A stretch of DNA of 64,000 nucleotides, taken from NCBI GenBank assembly GCA_041397305.1, contig JAWKWX010000003.1:248001-312000 (forward strand), given 5' to 3'. Below the pieces are notes generated by a model. That model was not told the DNA's origin. It searched no databases and saw nothing but the letters and a program-made list of their open reading frames with translations. Positions 42,005 through 51,352 of this stretch are shown here, piece by piece (position 1 is the first letter of the stretch; every line of letters starts with the position of its first letter). The DNA is from TMP-24 sp041397305. Lineage in GTDB: Bacteria; Pseudomonadota; Alphaproteobacteria; Rhodobacterales; Rhodobacteraceae. Made by a program: the position numbers and the translations under genes.

Positions 42005-43576
42005 ATGAACACTGCAATTTCTTTTCTTGTCGATGACGATCCCAGATTTCTCATGCAGGCGTGGAACCTGATTCTGGCCTTGCGGCGGACCGGCGATTTC
42101 CCGGCGGACGGCGTGGAGCTTTACCTGCATCACACTCGGGGCATCGACAGCGAAAGACTTGCCCTTTTCCGCAAGCTTGGCGCCAGGACAATAGCGGTGG
42201 AGCCATTCGGTCAGGGCCCGGCGGCCTATTGCAACAAGCTGCGGCAACTCGAAACGCCGGCCCTGCGCGACGCCGATCGCGTTATCCTGCTTGATGCGGA
42301 TGTCTTGCCGCTGAAGCGCCTGATCGACATAGATCCCGGAGAGGGCGTCGCCGGAAAGATCGTCGACTTTATCAATCCCGAAGAAGAGGCGCTGGCTGAA
42401 CTCATGAAGGGCGTGCCGGAGGAATGGCAGGCGCTCGTGACAGCAGAGCCTTCGTTCAGTCCGGGCCGCCCGACTATCGCGGCGAACTGCAACGGCGGCT
42501 TCTACGTTCTGTCCCGGAAGGCCCTGGCTGCCCTGACCGAGGCCTGGCCGCGATGGTCCCGCTACTGTCTGGACCGTGCTGACTTGCTCGGAAGCAAGGC
42601 GATACATTCCGATCAGCTCGGCTTCGCTTTTGCAGTCGCGGAATGCGGGCTCAGCTGGCGCGCACTTCCGCTCACGGACAATTTTCCGACCCATGTCGGC
42701 AAGAAGCTGATGGAACGGGAGACGCCCGCAGAGATCAGGCTCATTCACTATCATGGAGAATTGGACAATCACGGCCTGCCGAAAAGTCCGGGCGTAGACT
42801 GGGTTGACCGGCAGATCGCGCCAGCTGTCGCCGACCTGCGCGAGGCGCGGCGCGAGATGTTTGACAACCGTATCTTCTGGGATTTCCGCTATCGCACGAC
42901 GCCCGATCTTGGCAGCGGGGTCGGCTCGCGCGGTCAGGTGCTGGACTACAAGCGATCCATTCTGGAACCGATCCTGAAAGAGGCGGCGGAACGGCAGGTT
43001 CTCGACGTGGGCTGCGGTGACCTGGAAACGTTCGTTACGTTCGGGCTGACGAAATACCTTGGGATCGATTTGTCCGAACAGGCCCTTTCCATCGCACGAT
43101 CGAAGCGGCCGGACTGGTCATTCGCCACGACGCCGCTTTCGTCCATCCCGGACAATTTCGCAGCACTGTCCGTCTGCCTCGACGTGCTCATCCATCAGAA
43201 GAGCGCCGAGAGCTATGAACAGGTGATCAACGATCTTGTCCGCGCGACGACGGATGTCGTGATCGTGACAGGATATGACCGCCTGCCGACCTTTGGCGGC
43301 ATCGTGTTCTACCACGGCGCGCTTGGCGACCGGCTTCGTGCCCATCCCGACGTCCAGGAGGTCGTGACGCTTGGCGGTTACCACGAGGCCGTGATGCTGG
43401 CGGCGATCCTGAAGCCAGGGGGCGGCACCGCCGGTGAAACCGCCCTGGTGCAAGCGGTTCGCGGATCGGTGCGCGCCCCGCTTGGCGAGAACGCCAAGGT
43501 CCGCCGCGCCGGAGTGTTGCACAGGGTGGCGGTCCGTTTGCGCGGTATTCTCAAGGGAACCGCGAATCGTCCCTGA
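42005..43576 (+). CDS. Glycosyltransferase fused to SAM-dependent methyltransferase
   Basis: This 523-residue protein has an N-terminal domain (about 1-270) resembling nucleotide-sugar transferases with L-L-D-A-D-V as the D-x-D-type motif. The C-terminal domain (about 300-460) is a Rossmann methyltransferase with V-L-D-V-G-C-G-D and L-G-I-D-L-S. No signal peptide was seen. The two activities in one chain suggest glycan addition followed by methylation, such as capping of an exopolysaccharide or glycolipid chain. Codon use looks a little less GC-biased than the neighbours. A ribosome binding site GGAG lies 8 nt before the ATG. It converges on the flavoprotein gene with a 26-nt tail overlap. 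Confidence 0.75.
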   Translation: MNTAISFLVDDDPRFLMQAWNLILALRRTGDFPADGVELYLHHTRGIDSERLALFRKLGARTIAVEPFGQGPAAYCNKLRQLETPALRDADRVILLDADVLPLKRLIDIDPGEGVAGKIVDFINPEEEALAELMKGVPEEWQALVTAEPSFSPGRPTIAANCNGGFYVLSRKALAALTEAWPRWSRYCLDRADLLGSKAIHSDQLGFAFAVAECGLSWRALPLTDNFPTHVGKKLMERETPAEIRLIHYHGELDNHGLPKSPGVDWVDRQIAPAVADLREARREMFDNRIFWDFRYRTTPDLGSGVGSRGQVLDYKRSILEPILKEAAERQVLDVGCGDLETFVTFGLTKYLGIDLSEQALSIARSKRPDWSFATTPLSSIPDNFAALSVCLDVLIHQKSAESYEQVINDLVRATTDVVIVTGYDRLPTFGGIVFYHGALGDRLRAHPDVQEVVTLGGYHEAVMLAAILKPGGGTAGETALVQAVRGSVRAPLGENAKVRRAGVLHRVAVRLRGILKGTANRP

Positions 43577-44765
43577 GCCGGGCCGCCGCCGCACTGCCCG
43601 CATGACGGCCGGTGGCGAGGCAGGCAGTCAGAAGATAGCCCCCCGTGGGCGCTTCCCAGTCGAGCATCTCTCCGGCAGCGAACGTGCCGGGCAGCGCGGC
43701 CAGTTCCAGATCGCCCGTCAGGCTTTCGCGGCACACACCGCCCGCCGACGAAATCGCCTCGGCCAGCGGGCGCGGCCCGGTATGGCGGACGGGCAGCCGC
43801 TTGATCAGCGCGGCAAGCGCGTCGGGCGCGTCGGGCAGCGGTCGGCCCCATTCCTGCAAAAGCGCGAGACGCGGCGCGTCAAGCCCCGCCGCCTTGCGCA
43901 GATGGTTCGATACGGTGTCGCGCCCGCGCGGCCGGGCGAGACGCTCTGCGAGCGAAGCGAGCGGCCTGTCGGGCGCAAGATCGAGCGTCAGTTGGGCACC
44001 GTCGCGCACGGCGGCTGACAAGGCATAGATTCCGCCCCCCTCGATCCCCCGGGCGGAAATGACGAATTCGGCGCGAACGGTCTCCGTTCCGGCGGAAAGT
44101 GCGCAGCCTTTCACCGGCTGGCCGAAGTGCTTGCGCATCGGCCCGGACCAGCTTGCTGCAAATCCCATGTTGGCGGGCCGGAAAGGTGCAACCCCTACTC
44201 CCTTCCCGGCGAGCCACGGCACCCAGGCGGCGTCCGATCCCAGCCGGGGCCAGCTCGCGCCACCAAGCGCAAGGATGGTCGCGCCCGGCGCGACCAGACG
44301 GGGGCCTTCCGGCGTCGCGAAGCGGAAAGCCACGCCCCCGGGGCTGTCCTCGAACCCTCCCCAGCGCCAGCGGGTGCGGATTTCGACACCGAGCGAGGCG
44401 AGGCGCGCAAGCCAGGCCCGCAGAAGCGGCGAGGCTTTCATTCCGACCGGAAAGACCCGGCCGGACGAGCCGGTGAAGAGGTCCTGCCCGAGGCCGCGCG
44501 CCCAGTCCTGCACCGCTTCCGGTCCGAAGCCGCCGACGATCGGGCGCAGCCACTCGGCGCTGATCTTCCGAAGGAAGGGCTCAAGCGCCTCGTCCTTGGT
44601 CAGGTTCAGACCCGATTTTCCCGCCATCAGGAACTTGCGCGCCACCGTGGGCCTGGCCTCGCAGACCAGAACCTTCACCCCTGCCGCGCCCAGCGCCTCT
44701 GCCGCCATCAGCCCGGCAGGCCCCGCGCCGATCACGAGCGCCGGAACCTTTTCAGGCACGCTCAT
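43551..44765 (-). CDS. HI0933/YhiN-type flavoprotein (FAD-dependent oxidoreductase)
   Basis: This 404-residue protein has an N-terminal dinucleotide-binding site (V-I-G-A-G-P-A-G-L-M-A-A-E) and the K-S-G-L-N motif typical of BaiN/HI0933-like flavoproteins. The C-terminal G-E-x-L-D-W-E-A-P-T-G-G-Y part closes the FAD site. The function of the family is largely uncharacterised. The ATG at 44765 overlaps the MscS-like gene stop (ATGA) and is better than an upstream in-frame start at 44951, which would overlap that gene extensively. Confidence 0.88.
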   Translation of the reverse strand: MSVPEKVPALVIGAGPAGLMAAEALGAAGVKVLVCEARPTVARKFLMAGKSGLNLTKDEALEPFLRKISAEWLRPIVGGFGPEAVQDWARGLGQDLFTGSSGRVFPVGMKASPLLRAWLARLASLGVEIRTRWRWGGFEDSPGGVAFRFATPEGPRLVAPGATILALGGASWPRLGSDAAWVPWLAGKGVGVAPFRPANMGFAASWSGPMRKHFGQPVKGCALSAGTETVRAEFVISARGIEGGGIYALSAAVRDGAQLTLDLAPDRPLASLAERLARPRGRDTVSNHLRKAAGLDAPRLALLQEWGRPLPDAPDALAALIKRLPVRHTGPRPLAEAISSAGGVCRESLTGDLELAALPGTFAAGEMLDWEAPTGGYLLTACLATGRHAGSAAAARLRDDSRFP

Positions 44766-46072
44766 CCTTTCGGGGTCCGCATTTCGACGACGCGGCGCGG
44801 ATAGGGCATTTCGATCCCTTCGGCCTTCAGCGCCCGCCAGATCGCGAACAGCACCTGGCTCATGTATTTGTTCCGCCCGTCGTCGATGCCGTTCACCCAA
44901 TATTCGACGGCGAAATCGACACTGCTCTCGCCGAAACCGCGCAATTCGCAATCGGGCGCCTCGGGCGCGGTCAGCACGAAGGGCAGGCCCGCCACCGCAC
45001 GCTCGATGATCGCGGGCACGCGGTCGATGTCGGTCTCGTAGCTGACCGAAAAGGGCGCCTCATAGCGGTTGGCGCTGCCCTGATCGGAATAGTTCACCAC
45101 GCGGGTGGTGATGAAATGTTCGTTCGGCACCACGATCCAGCGGCCGTCGAAGGTTTCCAGGATACAGGCCCGCGCCGTCATCCTGACGATCGTGCCCGCC
45201 TCGCCGCCGTCAAGCTCGACATAATCGCCGACCGTCGTCTGGCCCTCGATCAGAAGGATGATGCCCGAGATGAAATTGGCGGCGATCTGCTGCAGCCCGA
45301 GGCCGATCCCGACGCCCAAGGCACCGCCAAGAAGCGCGATGGTGGTAAGGTCGATCCCCATGATGTTGAGGAGGAGAAGGAAGGCCGCGCCGAAGATCGC
45401 CACTTCCGCCGCCTTGGCGGCAAGTTCGCGCGTGGCGGGGCGAAGTTCCTCCTGCGCCTTGATATAACCGGCGCTTTGCCGGTTCGACCAGGAACCGAGC
45501 CAGAACAGCAGGCTGCCGGCGATCAGCCCCCGGATCAGCGCCATGACCGAGAAGGTGATGTTGCCCATCTCGACCGTCAGGCTTTCGAGCCGGTCCGACA
45601 CCGGCCCGAGAAGGCCAAGCGCATAACCTGCCGCGACCGGGATCAGCACATAACGGCCGAGAAGCCGCAGGAACGGATCGGTCAGCACATGGGCGACGAA
45701 CAGCCGCGCGGCGAAGAAGAGGAAGAGGCGCTTGCCGAAGGCGATGACGGCGCCCGAACCGAAGACCTGACGGGTAAAGGCCTCGCCCACCGCGGTGAAC
45801 CCGTAGGCCAGCAGTGGCAGGACCATCGGCACGAAGCGAAGTGCGATGCGCAGGAGTGCGGCAAAAAGCCCGGGACCTTCGGCACGCGGCCGCACCCGGG
45901 CCTCGATCCGCGGCACGATCTTGCGGGTGGCAAGGGCCGCCGCGCCCCAGGACACGATCAAAAGCGCGAATTGCGACCAGGCGGCGGGGCTGGTCAGCCA
46001 GCCCATCGCCAGATCGCGCCCCTGGTCGAGATAGCTGCTGATCGTCTGCAAAAGGCTTTCTTCGCCGTTCAT
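44762..46072 (-). CDS. MscS-family mechanosensitive channel
   Basis: This 436-residue inner-membrane protein has about five to six hydrophobic segments before the conserved pore-lining helix, seen as A-L-G-V-G-I-G-L-G-L-Q near residue 245 and continuing N-F-I-S-G. A cytoplasmic beta/alpha domain follows. It is longer than E. coli MscS at the N-terminus, like MscM/YbdG types. The channel would release solutes during osmotic downshift. It is upstream of, and coupled to, the flavoprotein gene. Confidence 0.9.
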   Translation of the reverse strand: MNGEESLLQTISSYLDQGRDLAMGWLTSPAAWSQFALLIVSWGAAALATRKIVPRIEARVRPRAEGPGLFAALLRIALRFVPMVLPLLAYGFTAVGEAFTRQVFGSGAVIAFGKRLFLFFAARLFVAHVLTDPFLRLLGRYVLIPVAAGYALGLLGPVSDRLESLTVEMGNITFSVMALIRGLIAGSLLFWLGSWSNRQSAGYIKAQEELRPATRELAAKAAEVAIFGAAFLLLLNIMGIDLTTIALLGGALGVGIGLGLQQIAANFISGIILLIEGQTTVGDYVELDGGEAGTIVRMTARACILETFDGRWIVVPNEHFITTRVVNYSDQGSANRYEAPFSVSYETDIDRVPAIIERAVAGLPFVLTAPEAPDCELRGFGESSVDFAVEYWVNGIDDGRNKYMSQVLFAIWRALKAEGIEMPYPRRVVEMRTPKG

Positions 46073-46139
46073 TCCATCCCTCGCGGCTTTCTTCCGTCTC
46101 TGGCAAGATTGCGGGCGGCTGGCAAGGGAGAGGAAAGGA

Positions 46140-46436
46140 ATGAAAGCCGAAAGCCCGACCTGCCCGCTCTGCCTCAGGCCCCTGCCGCCTGACGTGCCGC
46201 AAAGCGATCACCATCTGATCCCGAAGCTCAGGGGTGGCAAGGGCGGGCCGGTCGTGCGGCTTCATCACATCTGCCACAAGGAAATTCACGCGCGCTTCAG
46301 CGAGGCCGAGCTCGCGCGGGATTTTCCCACCATCGAGGCGCTGCGCACCGCGCGGCGCTTGGCGTCCTTCCTGCACTGGATCGCCCGTCGGCCGCCCGGC
46401 TTTCTCGGCCGGGTTCCCGGGCCGCGGCGGCGCTGA
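46140..46436 (+). CDS. Small HNH-endonuclease-like protein
   Basis: This 98-residue protein has zinc-binding C-P-L-C near the N-terminus, then S-D-H-H-L-I-P-K and L-H-H-I-C-H-K-E-I-H, matching an HNH fold. The D-H-H, N-less variant with a terminal H-A-R is common in small predicted nucleases. The C-terminal R-P-P-G tail is Arg-rich. The role is unknown; it is not next to a restriction or phage gene. Confidence 0.75.
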   Translation: MKAESPTCPLCLRPLPPDVPQSDHHLIPKLRGGKGGPVVRLHHICHKEIHARFSEAELARDFPTIEALRTARRLASFLHWIARRPPGFLGRVPGPRRR

Positions 46437-46548
46437 CGATGGTGGTCAACCTGCGGGAATCCGCCGATCGCGCGGCGACGGGGGCGCGAACCGTGGCAAA
46501 CCGTATTAGACTGGCCGCACAGGGGAATACTGACAGATGGAGACGATC

Positions 46549-46809
46549 ATGAGGAAATGCCTGTTGGTTCTGCCGCTCTTCGCGGCACTTTCAGCCTGCC
46601 AGACCCCCGAGCAGACCGCGATGGCGGGCGCCGCCACCGGTGCGGCTCTCGGTGCCGTTGTCGCCGATGATGGCGACGAACTGAAAGGGGCGGTGCTTGG
46701 CGGTGCGGTCGGCTTGGCGGCGGGCGCCCTGATCGGGCAGGCCCAGCAGCCCGGCATGTGCATCTACCGCGACCGTTATGGCCGCCAGTATACGGCGGCT
46801 TGCCCGTAA
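46549..46809 (+). CDS. Small glycine-zipper lipoprotein
   Basis: This 86-residue protein has a lipoprotein signal, lipobox L-S-A-C, predicting lipidation at C17 or so. A glycine-zipper segment (A-G-A-A-T-G-A-A-L-G-A-V and G-G-A-V-G-L-A-A-G) follows, ending in a Y-R-D-R-Y-G-R-Q-Y tail. Such proteins (OmpA/YMGG or SlyB-like) sit in the outer membrane periplasmic face. The ATG at 46549 has GGAG 6 nt upstream and is preferred over the ATG at 46537. Confidence 0.8.
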   Translation: MRKCLLVLPLFAALSACQTPEQTAMAGAATGAALGAVVADDGDELKGAVLGGAVGLAAGALIGQAQQPGMCIYRDRYGRQYTAACP

Positions 46810-46811
46810 GC

Positions 46812-47435
46812 TCAGCGCACCGGCTGAATCAGCGCCTTGATGGCGGCGGCATGATCCTTGTCCGCCGCCAGTACGTCTGCCGCGACGGTGCGCGCGGCGG
46901 TCAGAAGATCGTCGGCCGGGATGACCCGGTCGACCAGCCCCCAGGCCAGCGCCTCGGGCGCCCCGATCCGCGCGCCGGCCATCAGGATCATCTTGGCTCG
47001 CGCCGGACCGACAAGTGCCGCCAGGCGCGCAGGGTCGGACGGTTGCGGCAGGAAACCGAGCCGCATCACCGGATAGAAGAACGTCGCCTCCGGCACGCAC
47101 AGGCGGATATCGCAGGCCAGTGCCATGCCGAAGGCGCCGCCCGCCAGCGTGCCGTTCAGCGCCGCAATGGTCAGGCAGGGCAGCGACGCGATGGCGCCCG
47201 AAAGCCGTTCCCAGACCGGGTCGGTCGCCAGCCCCATGCGCGCCTCCTCAAGGTCGGCCCCGGCCGAAAAGACCCGGCCCTCGCCGGTCAGGATCAGGGC
47301 GCGCGTGCAGTCCCTTCCCGCAGCCTCGGCAGCCTCCGCCAGCGCGGCCAGCATGTCGCGGGTCAGCGAATTCGCTTTCTCCGGCCGCCGGATTGTCGCG
47401 ACCCTCAGTCCGTCGTATGTTTCAAGCGCGATCAT
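46812..47435 (-). CDS. Crotonase/enoyl-CoA hydratase-like protein lacking catalytic glutamates
   Basis: This 207-residue crotonase-fold protein has the oxyanion-hole motifs S-A-G-A-D-L (57-62) and G-G-A near residue 100. The two acid/base glutamates of true hydratases are missing: the position equivalent to Glu144 reads Gly103 (G-G-A-F-G) and that of Glu164 is about Val123. It is somewhat shorter than usual. It may be an isomerase, thioesterase-like or decarboxylase-type member, or a CoA-binding relative. It is next to a plus-strand lipoprotein gene. Confidence 0.78.
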   Translation of the reverse strand: MIALETYDGLRVATIRRPEKANSLTRDMLAALAEAAEAAGRDCTRALILTGEGRVFSAGADLEEARMGLATDPVWERLSGAIASLPCLTIAALNGTLAGGAFGMALACDIRLCVPEATFFYPVMRLGFLPQPSDPARLAALVGPARAKMILMAGARIGAPEALAWGLVDRVIPADDLLTAARTVAADVLAADKDHAAAIKALIQPVR

Positions 47436-47565
47436 CGGGTGCCATAAATTTGCCGAATAGAGCCTGTTAAGCACAGGCAATGGCGGAATTCCACCAGCCA
47501 CCGACCTTGACCGCGTGTGTATCTGGTTGAATTGTCGCGCCCGAACAGTTTCGAAAGGCCATTCC

Positions 47566-49080
47566 ATGAAAACCCTGTCCCACGTCAGTGTTGCCGCGCT
47601 TGTTGCTGCCTTTGCCTCGTCCGGTGCCGCCTGGGCGGATGTCACTGCCGACCAGGTCTGGCAGGACTGGAAATCCTACTACACCGATCTTGGCGCGACC
47701 GTGACCACAGGCTCGGAAGCGACCGAGGGCGATGCGCTCGTGGTGCGCGACCTGAAGATCGTCACCGACGTGCCGGACGGGTCGAGCGAGGTGATGGTGC
47801 CCGAACTGCGCTTCCGCGATCTGGGCGACGGCACGGTCGAGGTGACGCTCTCGCCGGAAGTGCCGATGACCTTCCACGGCAAGACCGCGGATGGGCCCGA
47901 CGCCGATGTCGCGATGAAGATGGCGCAGAGAGACATGGTCTCGATCGTCAGCGGCGCGCCCGAGGACATGACCTATGCCGTCACCGCACCGGAACTGAGC
48001 ATCGAGGTCGACCAGCTTAAGGTCGAGGGCGAGAAGCCGCCCTTCAAGATGAAGCTGACCGCCCGCGACGGCAAGGGTACCTATCGCTCGGTCAAGGATG
48101 CAGGCCGCACAGTGACTTCGGATTTCTCGGCGGCCGCGATGGATGTGGTGCTGACCGGCGCCGATCCCGAAAGCGGCAACACGTTCAACCTCGACGGCAC
48201 GATGAACGGGCTGACCGGTGTCGGCAGCTTCGCGATGCCCGAGGGCATCGACATGAAGAACCTCGGCGCGGCGCTGAAGGCCGGCGCGCTGATCGACGGC
48301 AATTTCGCCTACAGCGACGGCAGCTATCATGTGACCGGAACCGAGAGCGACGGCGATTTCACCGTCACATCATCGGGCGGCGCGGGCAAACTGACCTTTC
48401 ACATGGCCGCCGACGGCATCGCCTATGGCGGCGAGGCGCAGGGATCGAAGTTCGAGCTGACCTCGGCCGCGATCCCCTTCCCTGTGGCGGCGGAGCTTGG
48501 CCAGTCGGCCTTCAACCTCGCGATGCCCGTTTCCAAATCGGATGAGGCGCAGCCGGGGGCCTTCCTGCTGAAGCTTGTCGATCTGAAACTGTCCGACGAT
48601 ATCTGGAACATTTTCGACCCCACATCGCAATTGCCGCGCGATCCGGCGACGCTGGTCCTCGACCTCTCGGGCTCGCTCAAGCCGCTTTTCGATATCTTCG
48701 ATCCCGAGGCGGCCAAGGCGCTTGAATCCGAAGTCACCGATCCGATGGCCGCGCCCACGCCCTTCGAGGTCACCGAGGCGAAGATCAACCAGCTGCAGCT
48801 GAAGGCGGCGGGTGCCGAGCTGACCGGCACCGGGGCGGCCACCTTCGACAACAGCCAGACGCCCCCGAAACCGGTGGGCGAGATCAACCTGAGCCTGACC
48901 GGCGCGAACGCGCTGATGGACAAGCTGACGGCAATCGGCCTTCTGCCCGCCGACACGGCGATGGGTGCGCGGATGATGATGGGGATGTTCGCGGTGCCCG
49001 CGGGCGACGATGCGCTGACCTCGAAGATCGAGTTCAAGGAAGACGGCGGCATCTACGCCAACGGCCAGCGCATCCAGTAA
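47566..49080 (+). CDS. DUF2125 family exported protein
   Basis: This 504-residue protein has a signal peptide (about residues 1-25, ending A-W-A). The rest is beta-rich with regularly spaced polar sequence and no cysteine or metal motif, as in DUF2125 proteins of alphaproteobacteria. It is expected in the periplasm or at the outer membrane; the function is unknown. A GGC-type ribosome binding site AAAGGCC precedes the ATG at 47566. It is divergent from the crotonase gene, with a shared 130-bp promoter region. Confidence 0.75.
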   Translation: MKTLSHVSVAALVAAFASSGAAWADVTADQVWQDWKSYYTDLGATVTTGSEATEGDALVVRDLKIVTDVPDGSSEVMVPELRFRDLGDGTVEVTLSPEVPMTFHGKTADGPDADVAMKMAQRDMVSIVSGAPEDMTYAVTAPELSIEVDQLKVEGEKPPFKMKLTARDGKGTYRSVKDAGRTVTSDFSAAAMDVVLTGADPESGNTFNLDGTMNGLTGVGSFAMPEGIDMKNLGAALKAGALIDGNFAYSDGSYHVTGTESDGDFTVTSSGGAGKLTFHMAADGIAYGGEAQGSKFELTSAAIPFPVAAELGQSAFNLAMPVSKSDEAQPGAFLLKLVDLKLSDDIWNIFDPTSQLPRDPATLVLDLSGSLKPLFDIFDPEAAKALESEVTDPMAAPTPFEVTEAKINQLQLKAAGAELTGTGAATFDNSQTPPKPVGEINLSLTGANALMDKLTAIGLLPADTAMGARMMMGMFAVPAGDDALTSKIEFKEDGGIYANGQRIQ

Positions 49081-49096
49081 CGATCGCGCGATCCTC

Positions 49097-49128
49097 GAAG
49101 GGCCGTCCGGGCGACCGGGCGGCCCTTC
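49097..49128 (+). terminator. Possible terminator hairpin after the DUF2125 gene
   Basis: GAAGGGCCG and CGGCCCTTC form a 9-bp stem around a 14-nt loop, just after the stop. No clear U-run follows, so termination is only probable. Confidence 0.4.
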
Positions 49129-49184
49129 GGCTTGGCAAATCCGCCCGGAGGGCTTAGGTCGCATCCGGTGAGGCAAGGAAGACC

Positions 49185-50531
49185 ATGATGGCAGACAGGC
49201 TCGAGGCATTGACCGAGGCGCTTCTTTCGGCGGCGCGGAGCGCGGGCGCGACATCGGCGGATGCGATGGCGTTCGAGGGCACGGCCATTTCTGCCGATGT
49301 GCGGCAGGGGCGGCTCGAGCAGGCCGAGCGGGCCGAAGGGGTCGAGATCGGGCTCAGGGTTTTCGTGGGTCGCCGCCAGGCCTGTGTCTCGGCCTCCGAC
49401 CAGTCGGCGCGGACCATCGCCGACATGGCCGAACGGGCCGTCGCCATGGCGCGCGAGGCGCCGGAGGATGATACGGCGGGGCTGGCCGATCCGGCCGAAC
49501 TGGCGAAGGTCTGGGATCTGGCGGCGCTGGAACTGACCGATCCGGCCGAGGATCCCGCGGCAGCGGCGCTGGAAGCGGGCGCGCGGGCGGCGGAGACGGC
49601 GGCGCTTGCCGTCAAGGGCGTCACGCAGGTCGAGGCGGGCGCGGCCTTCTCGCGCCGCAGATTGTTCCTTGCCGCCAGCAACGGTTTCGCGGGCGGCTAT
49701 GCGCGCAGTTCCCATTCGCTGTCGGCCATGGCGATCACCGGCGAAGGCCTGGCGATGGAGCGCGACTGGGCGGCCGAAAGCCGCGCCTGGGGCGCAGACA
49801 TGCCATCCGCCGAAGAGATCGGCCGACGCGCGGGCGAACGCGCCATCTCGCGTGCCGGGGCGCGCCGACCAAAGACCGGCGCCTATCCGGTCCTGTTCGA
49901 CGAACGGATATCGGGCAGCCTCGTCGGGCACCTCCTGTCCGCGGTGAACGGCATGTCGATCGTGCGCGGCGCCTCCTGGCTTCGTGATGCGCTCGGCCAG
50001 CAGATCCTGCCCAAAGGCCTGTCGATCACCGAGGATCCGACCCGCCCGCGCCTTTCCGGCTCACGCCCCTTCGATGGCGAGGGGCTGGCGACCGGCGTGC
50101 GCGAGATCGTGGCGGACGGCGTGCTGACCGGCTGGACGCTCGACCTCGCGACCGCCCGGCGTCTCGGGATGCAATCGACCGCCTCGGCCTCGCGCAATGT
50201 CTCCTCGCCGCCCTCGCCGGGCAACGGCAACATCGCGCTGACCCAAGGCACCCGGAGCCGCGAGGATCTGTTGCGCGACATGGGCACCGGACTTCTGGTC
50301 ACCGGCTTCATCGGCGCCTCGATCAACCCCAACACGGGTGATTATTCGCGCGGTGTCTCGGGCTTCTGGGTCGAGAAGGGCGAGATCACTTATCCGGTGA
50401 ACGAATGCACCATCGCGGGCAACCTGCGCGACATGCTTCTTGCCATGGTGCCCGCAAACGATGCCCGCACCCATCTGTCGCATGTGGTGCCAAGCCTTCT
50501 GGTCGGGGGTCTGACCCTTGCCGGGGAATGA
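49185..50531 (+). CDS. pmbA: TldE/PmbA-type metalloprotease subunit
   Basis: This 448-residue protein belongs to the TldD/PmbA family, which acts in peptide maturation and antitoxin degradation together with TldD. Conserved regions include the D-x-D-G-x3-G-like E-G-L-A-T-G-V-R stretch and the C-terminal L-I/L-T-G-F-I-G-A-S-I-N-P-N-T-G-D-Y-S-R-G-V-S-G-F-W-V area. PmbA itself is the non-catalytic or less conserved partner, lacking the HExxxH of TldD. It starts the pmbA-cysQ-DUF4170-waaA-lpxK run; its end overlaps cysQ by 14 nt. Confidence 0.93.
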   Translation: MMADRLEALTEALLSAARSAGATSADAMAFEGTAISADVRQGRLEQAERAEGVEIGLRVFVGRRQACVSASDQSARTIADMAERAVAMAREAPEDDTAGLADPAELAKVWDLAALELTDPAEDPAAAALEAGARAAETAALAVKGVTQVEAGAAFSRRRLFLAASNGFAGGYARSSHSLSAMAITGEGLAMERDWAAESRAWGADMPSAEEIGRRAGERAISRAGARRPKTGAYPVLFDERISGSLVGHLLSAVNGMSIVRGASWLRDALGQQILPKGLSITEDPTRPRLSGSRPFDGEGLATGVREIVADGVLTGWTLDLATARRLGMQSTASASRNVSSPPSPGNGNIALTQGTRSREDLLRDMGTGLLVTGFIGASINPNTGDYSRGVSGFWVEKGEITYPVNECTIAGNLRDMLLAMVPANDARTHLSHVVPSLLVGGLTLAGE

Positions 50532-51300
50532 CGATCTGTCCCTTCTGACCGAGGCGGCGCGCGAGGCCGGGCGGATCGCGCTGTCTTTCTGGCGCCGCTC
50601 GCCCGAGACCTGGGACAAGGGCGAGGGGGCCGGGCCGGTCACCGAGGCCGATCTGGCGGTAAACCGGATGCTGGAGGCGGAACTGCGCGCTGCCCGTCCC
50701 GACTACGGCTGGCTGTCGGAGGAAACGCCTGACAGTGACCTCAGGCTGAACGACGAGCGGCTTTTCATCATCGACCCGATCGACGGCACCCGCGCCTTCA
50801 TCGACGGCACGCCCGACTTCGCCCATTCGATCGCCGTCGCCGAGCGGGGGCGGGTGACGGCCGCCGTCGTCTATCTGCCCGCGCAGGACAGGCTCTATTC
50901 GGCAGGAACAGACACAGTTTCGACGCTGAACGGGCGACCGATCTCTGCCTCTGCCGCCGAAAGCCCAGAGGGTTCGACGCTGCTGACGGCGCGGCCCAAT
51001 CTGGCGCCCGATCATTGGCAGGGCGGCATCGTGCCGCCGGTCAGGCGCATGTTCCGCTCCTCCATCGCCTGGCGGCTCTGCCTGGTGGCAGAGGGGGCCT
51101 TCGACGCGATGCTGACCCTGAAACCCACCTGGGAATGGGATGCGGCGGCCGGGACGCTCATCGCCGCTCAGGCGGGCGCGGTGGTGTCCGACCGGAAGGG
51201 TGCCGCCTTGCGCTTCAACGGCACGCCGCCCCTGTTGGACGGCTGCCTTGCCGCTGCGGCGGGCCTGCACCAGGCGCTGATGGACCGGATGCTGCGCTAG
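50518..51300 (+). CDS. cysQ: 3'(2'),5'-bisphosphate nucleotidase / inositol monophosphatase family (CysQ-like)
   Basis: This 260-residue metal-dependent phosphatase has D-P-I-D-G-T (residues near 83-88) and W-E-W-D-A-A-A-G-T at the C-terminal metal site. CysQ removes 3'-phosphoadenosine phosphate formed in sulfate assimilation. The start is TTG at 50518, inside the pmbA gene, with a GGGGG site 8 nt upstream; no nearby ATG gives the expected N-terminus. Its place in the lipid A run is a common local arrangement in this family rather than functional evidence. Confidence 0.88.
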   Translation: MPGNDDLSLLTEAAREAGRIALSFWRRSPETWDKGEGAGPVTEADLAVNRMLEAELRAARPDYGWLSEETPDSDLRLNDERLFIIDPIDGTRAFIDGTPDFAHSIAVAERGRVTAAVVYLPAQDRLYSAGTDTVSTLNGRPISASAAESPEGSTLLTARPNLAPDHWQGGIVPPVRRMFRSSIAWRLCLVAEGAFDAMLTLKPTWEWDAAAGTLIAAQAGAVVSDRKGAALRFNGTPPLLDGCLAAAAGLHQALMDRMLR

Positions 51301-51352
51301 CCTCGCCGCCCAAGCTGCACTAGATTTGACACCGAAGCCAAAGGACCATCCC

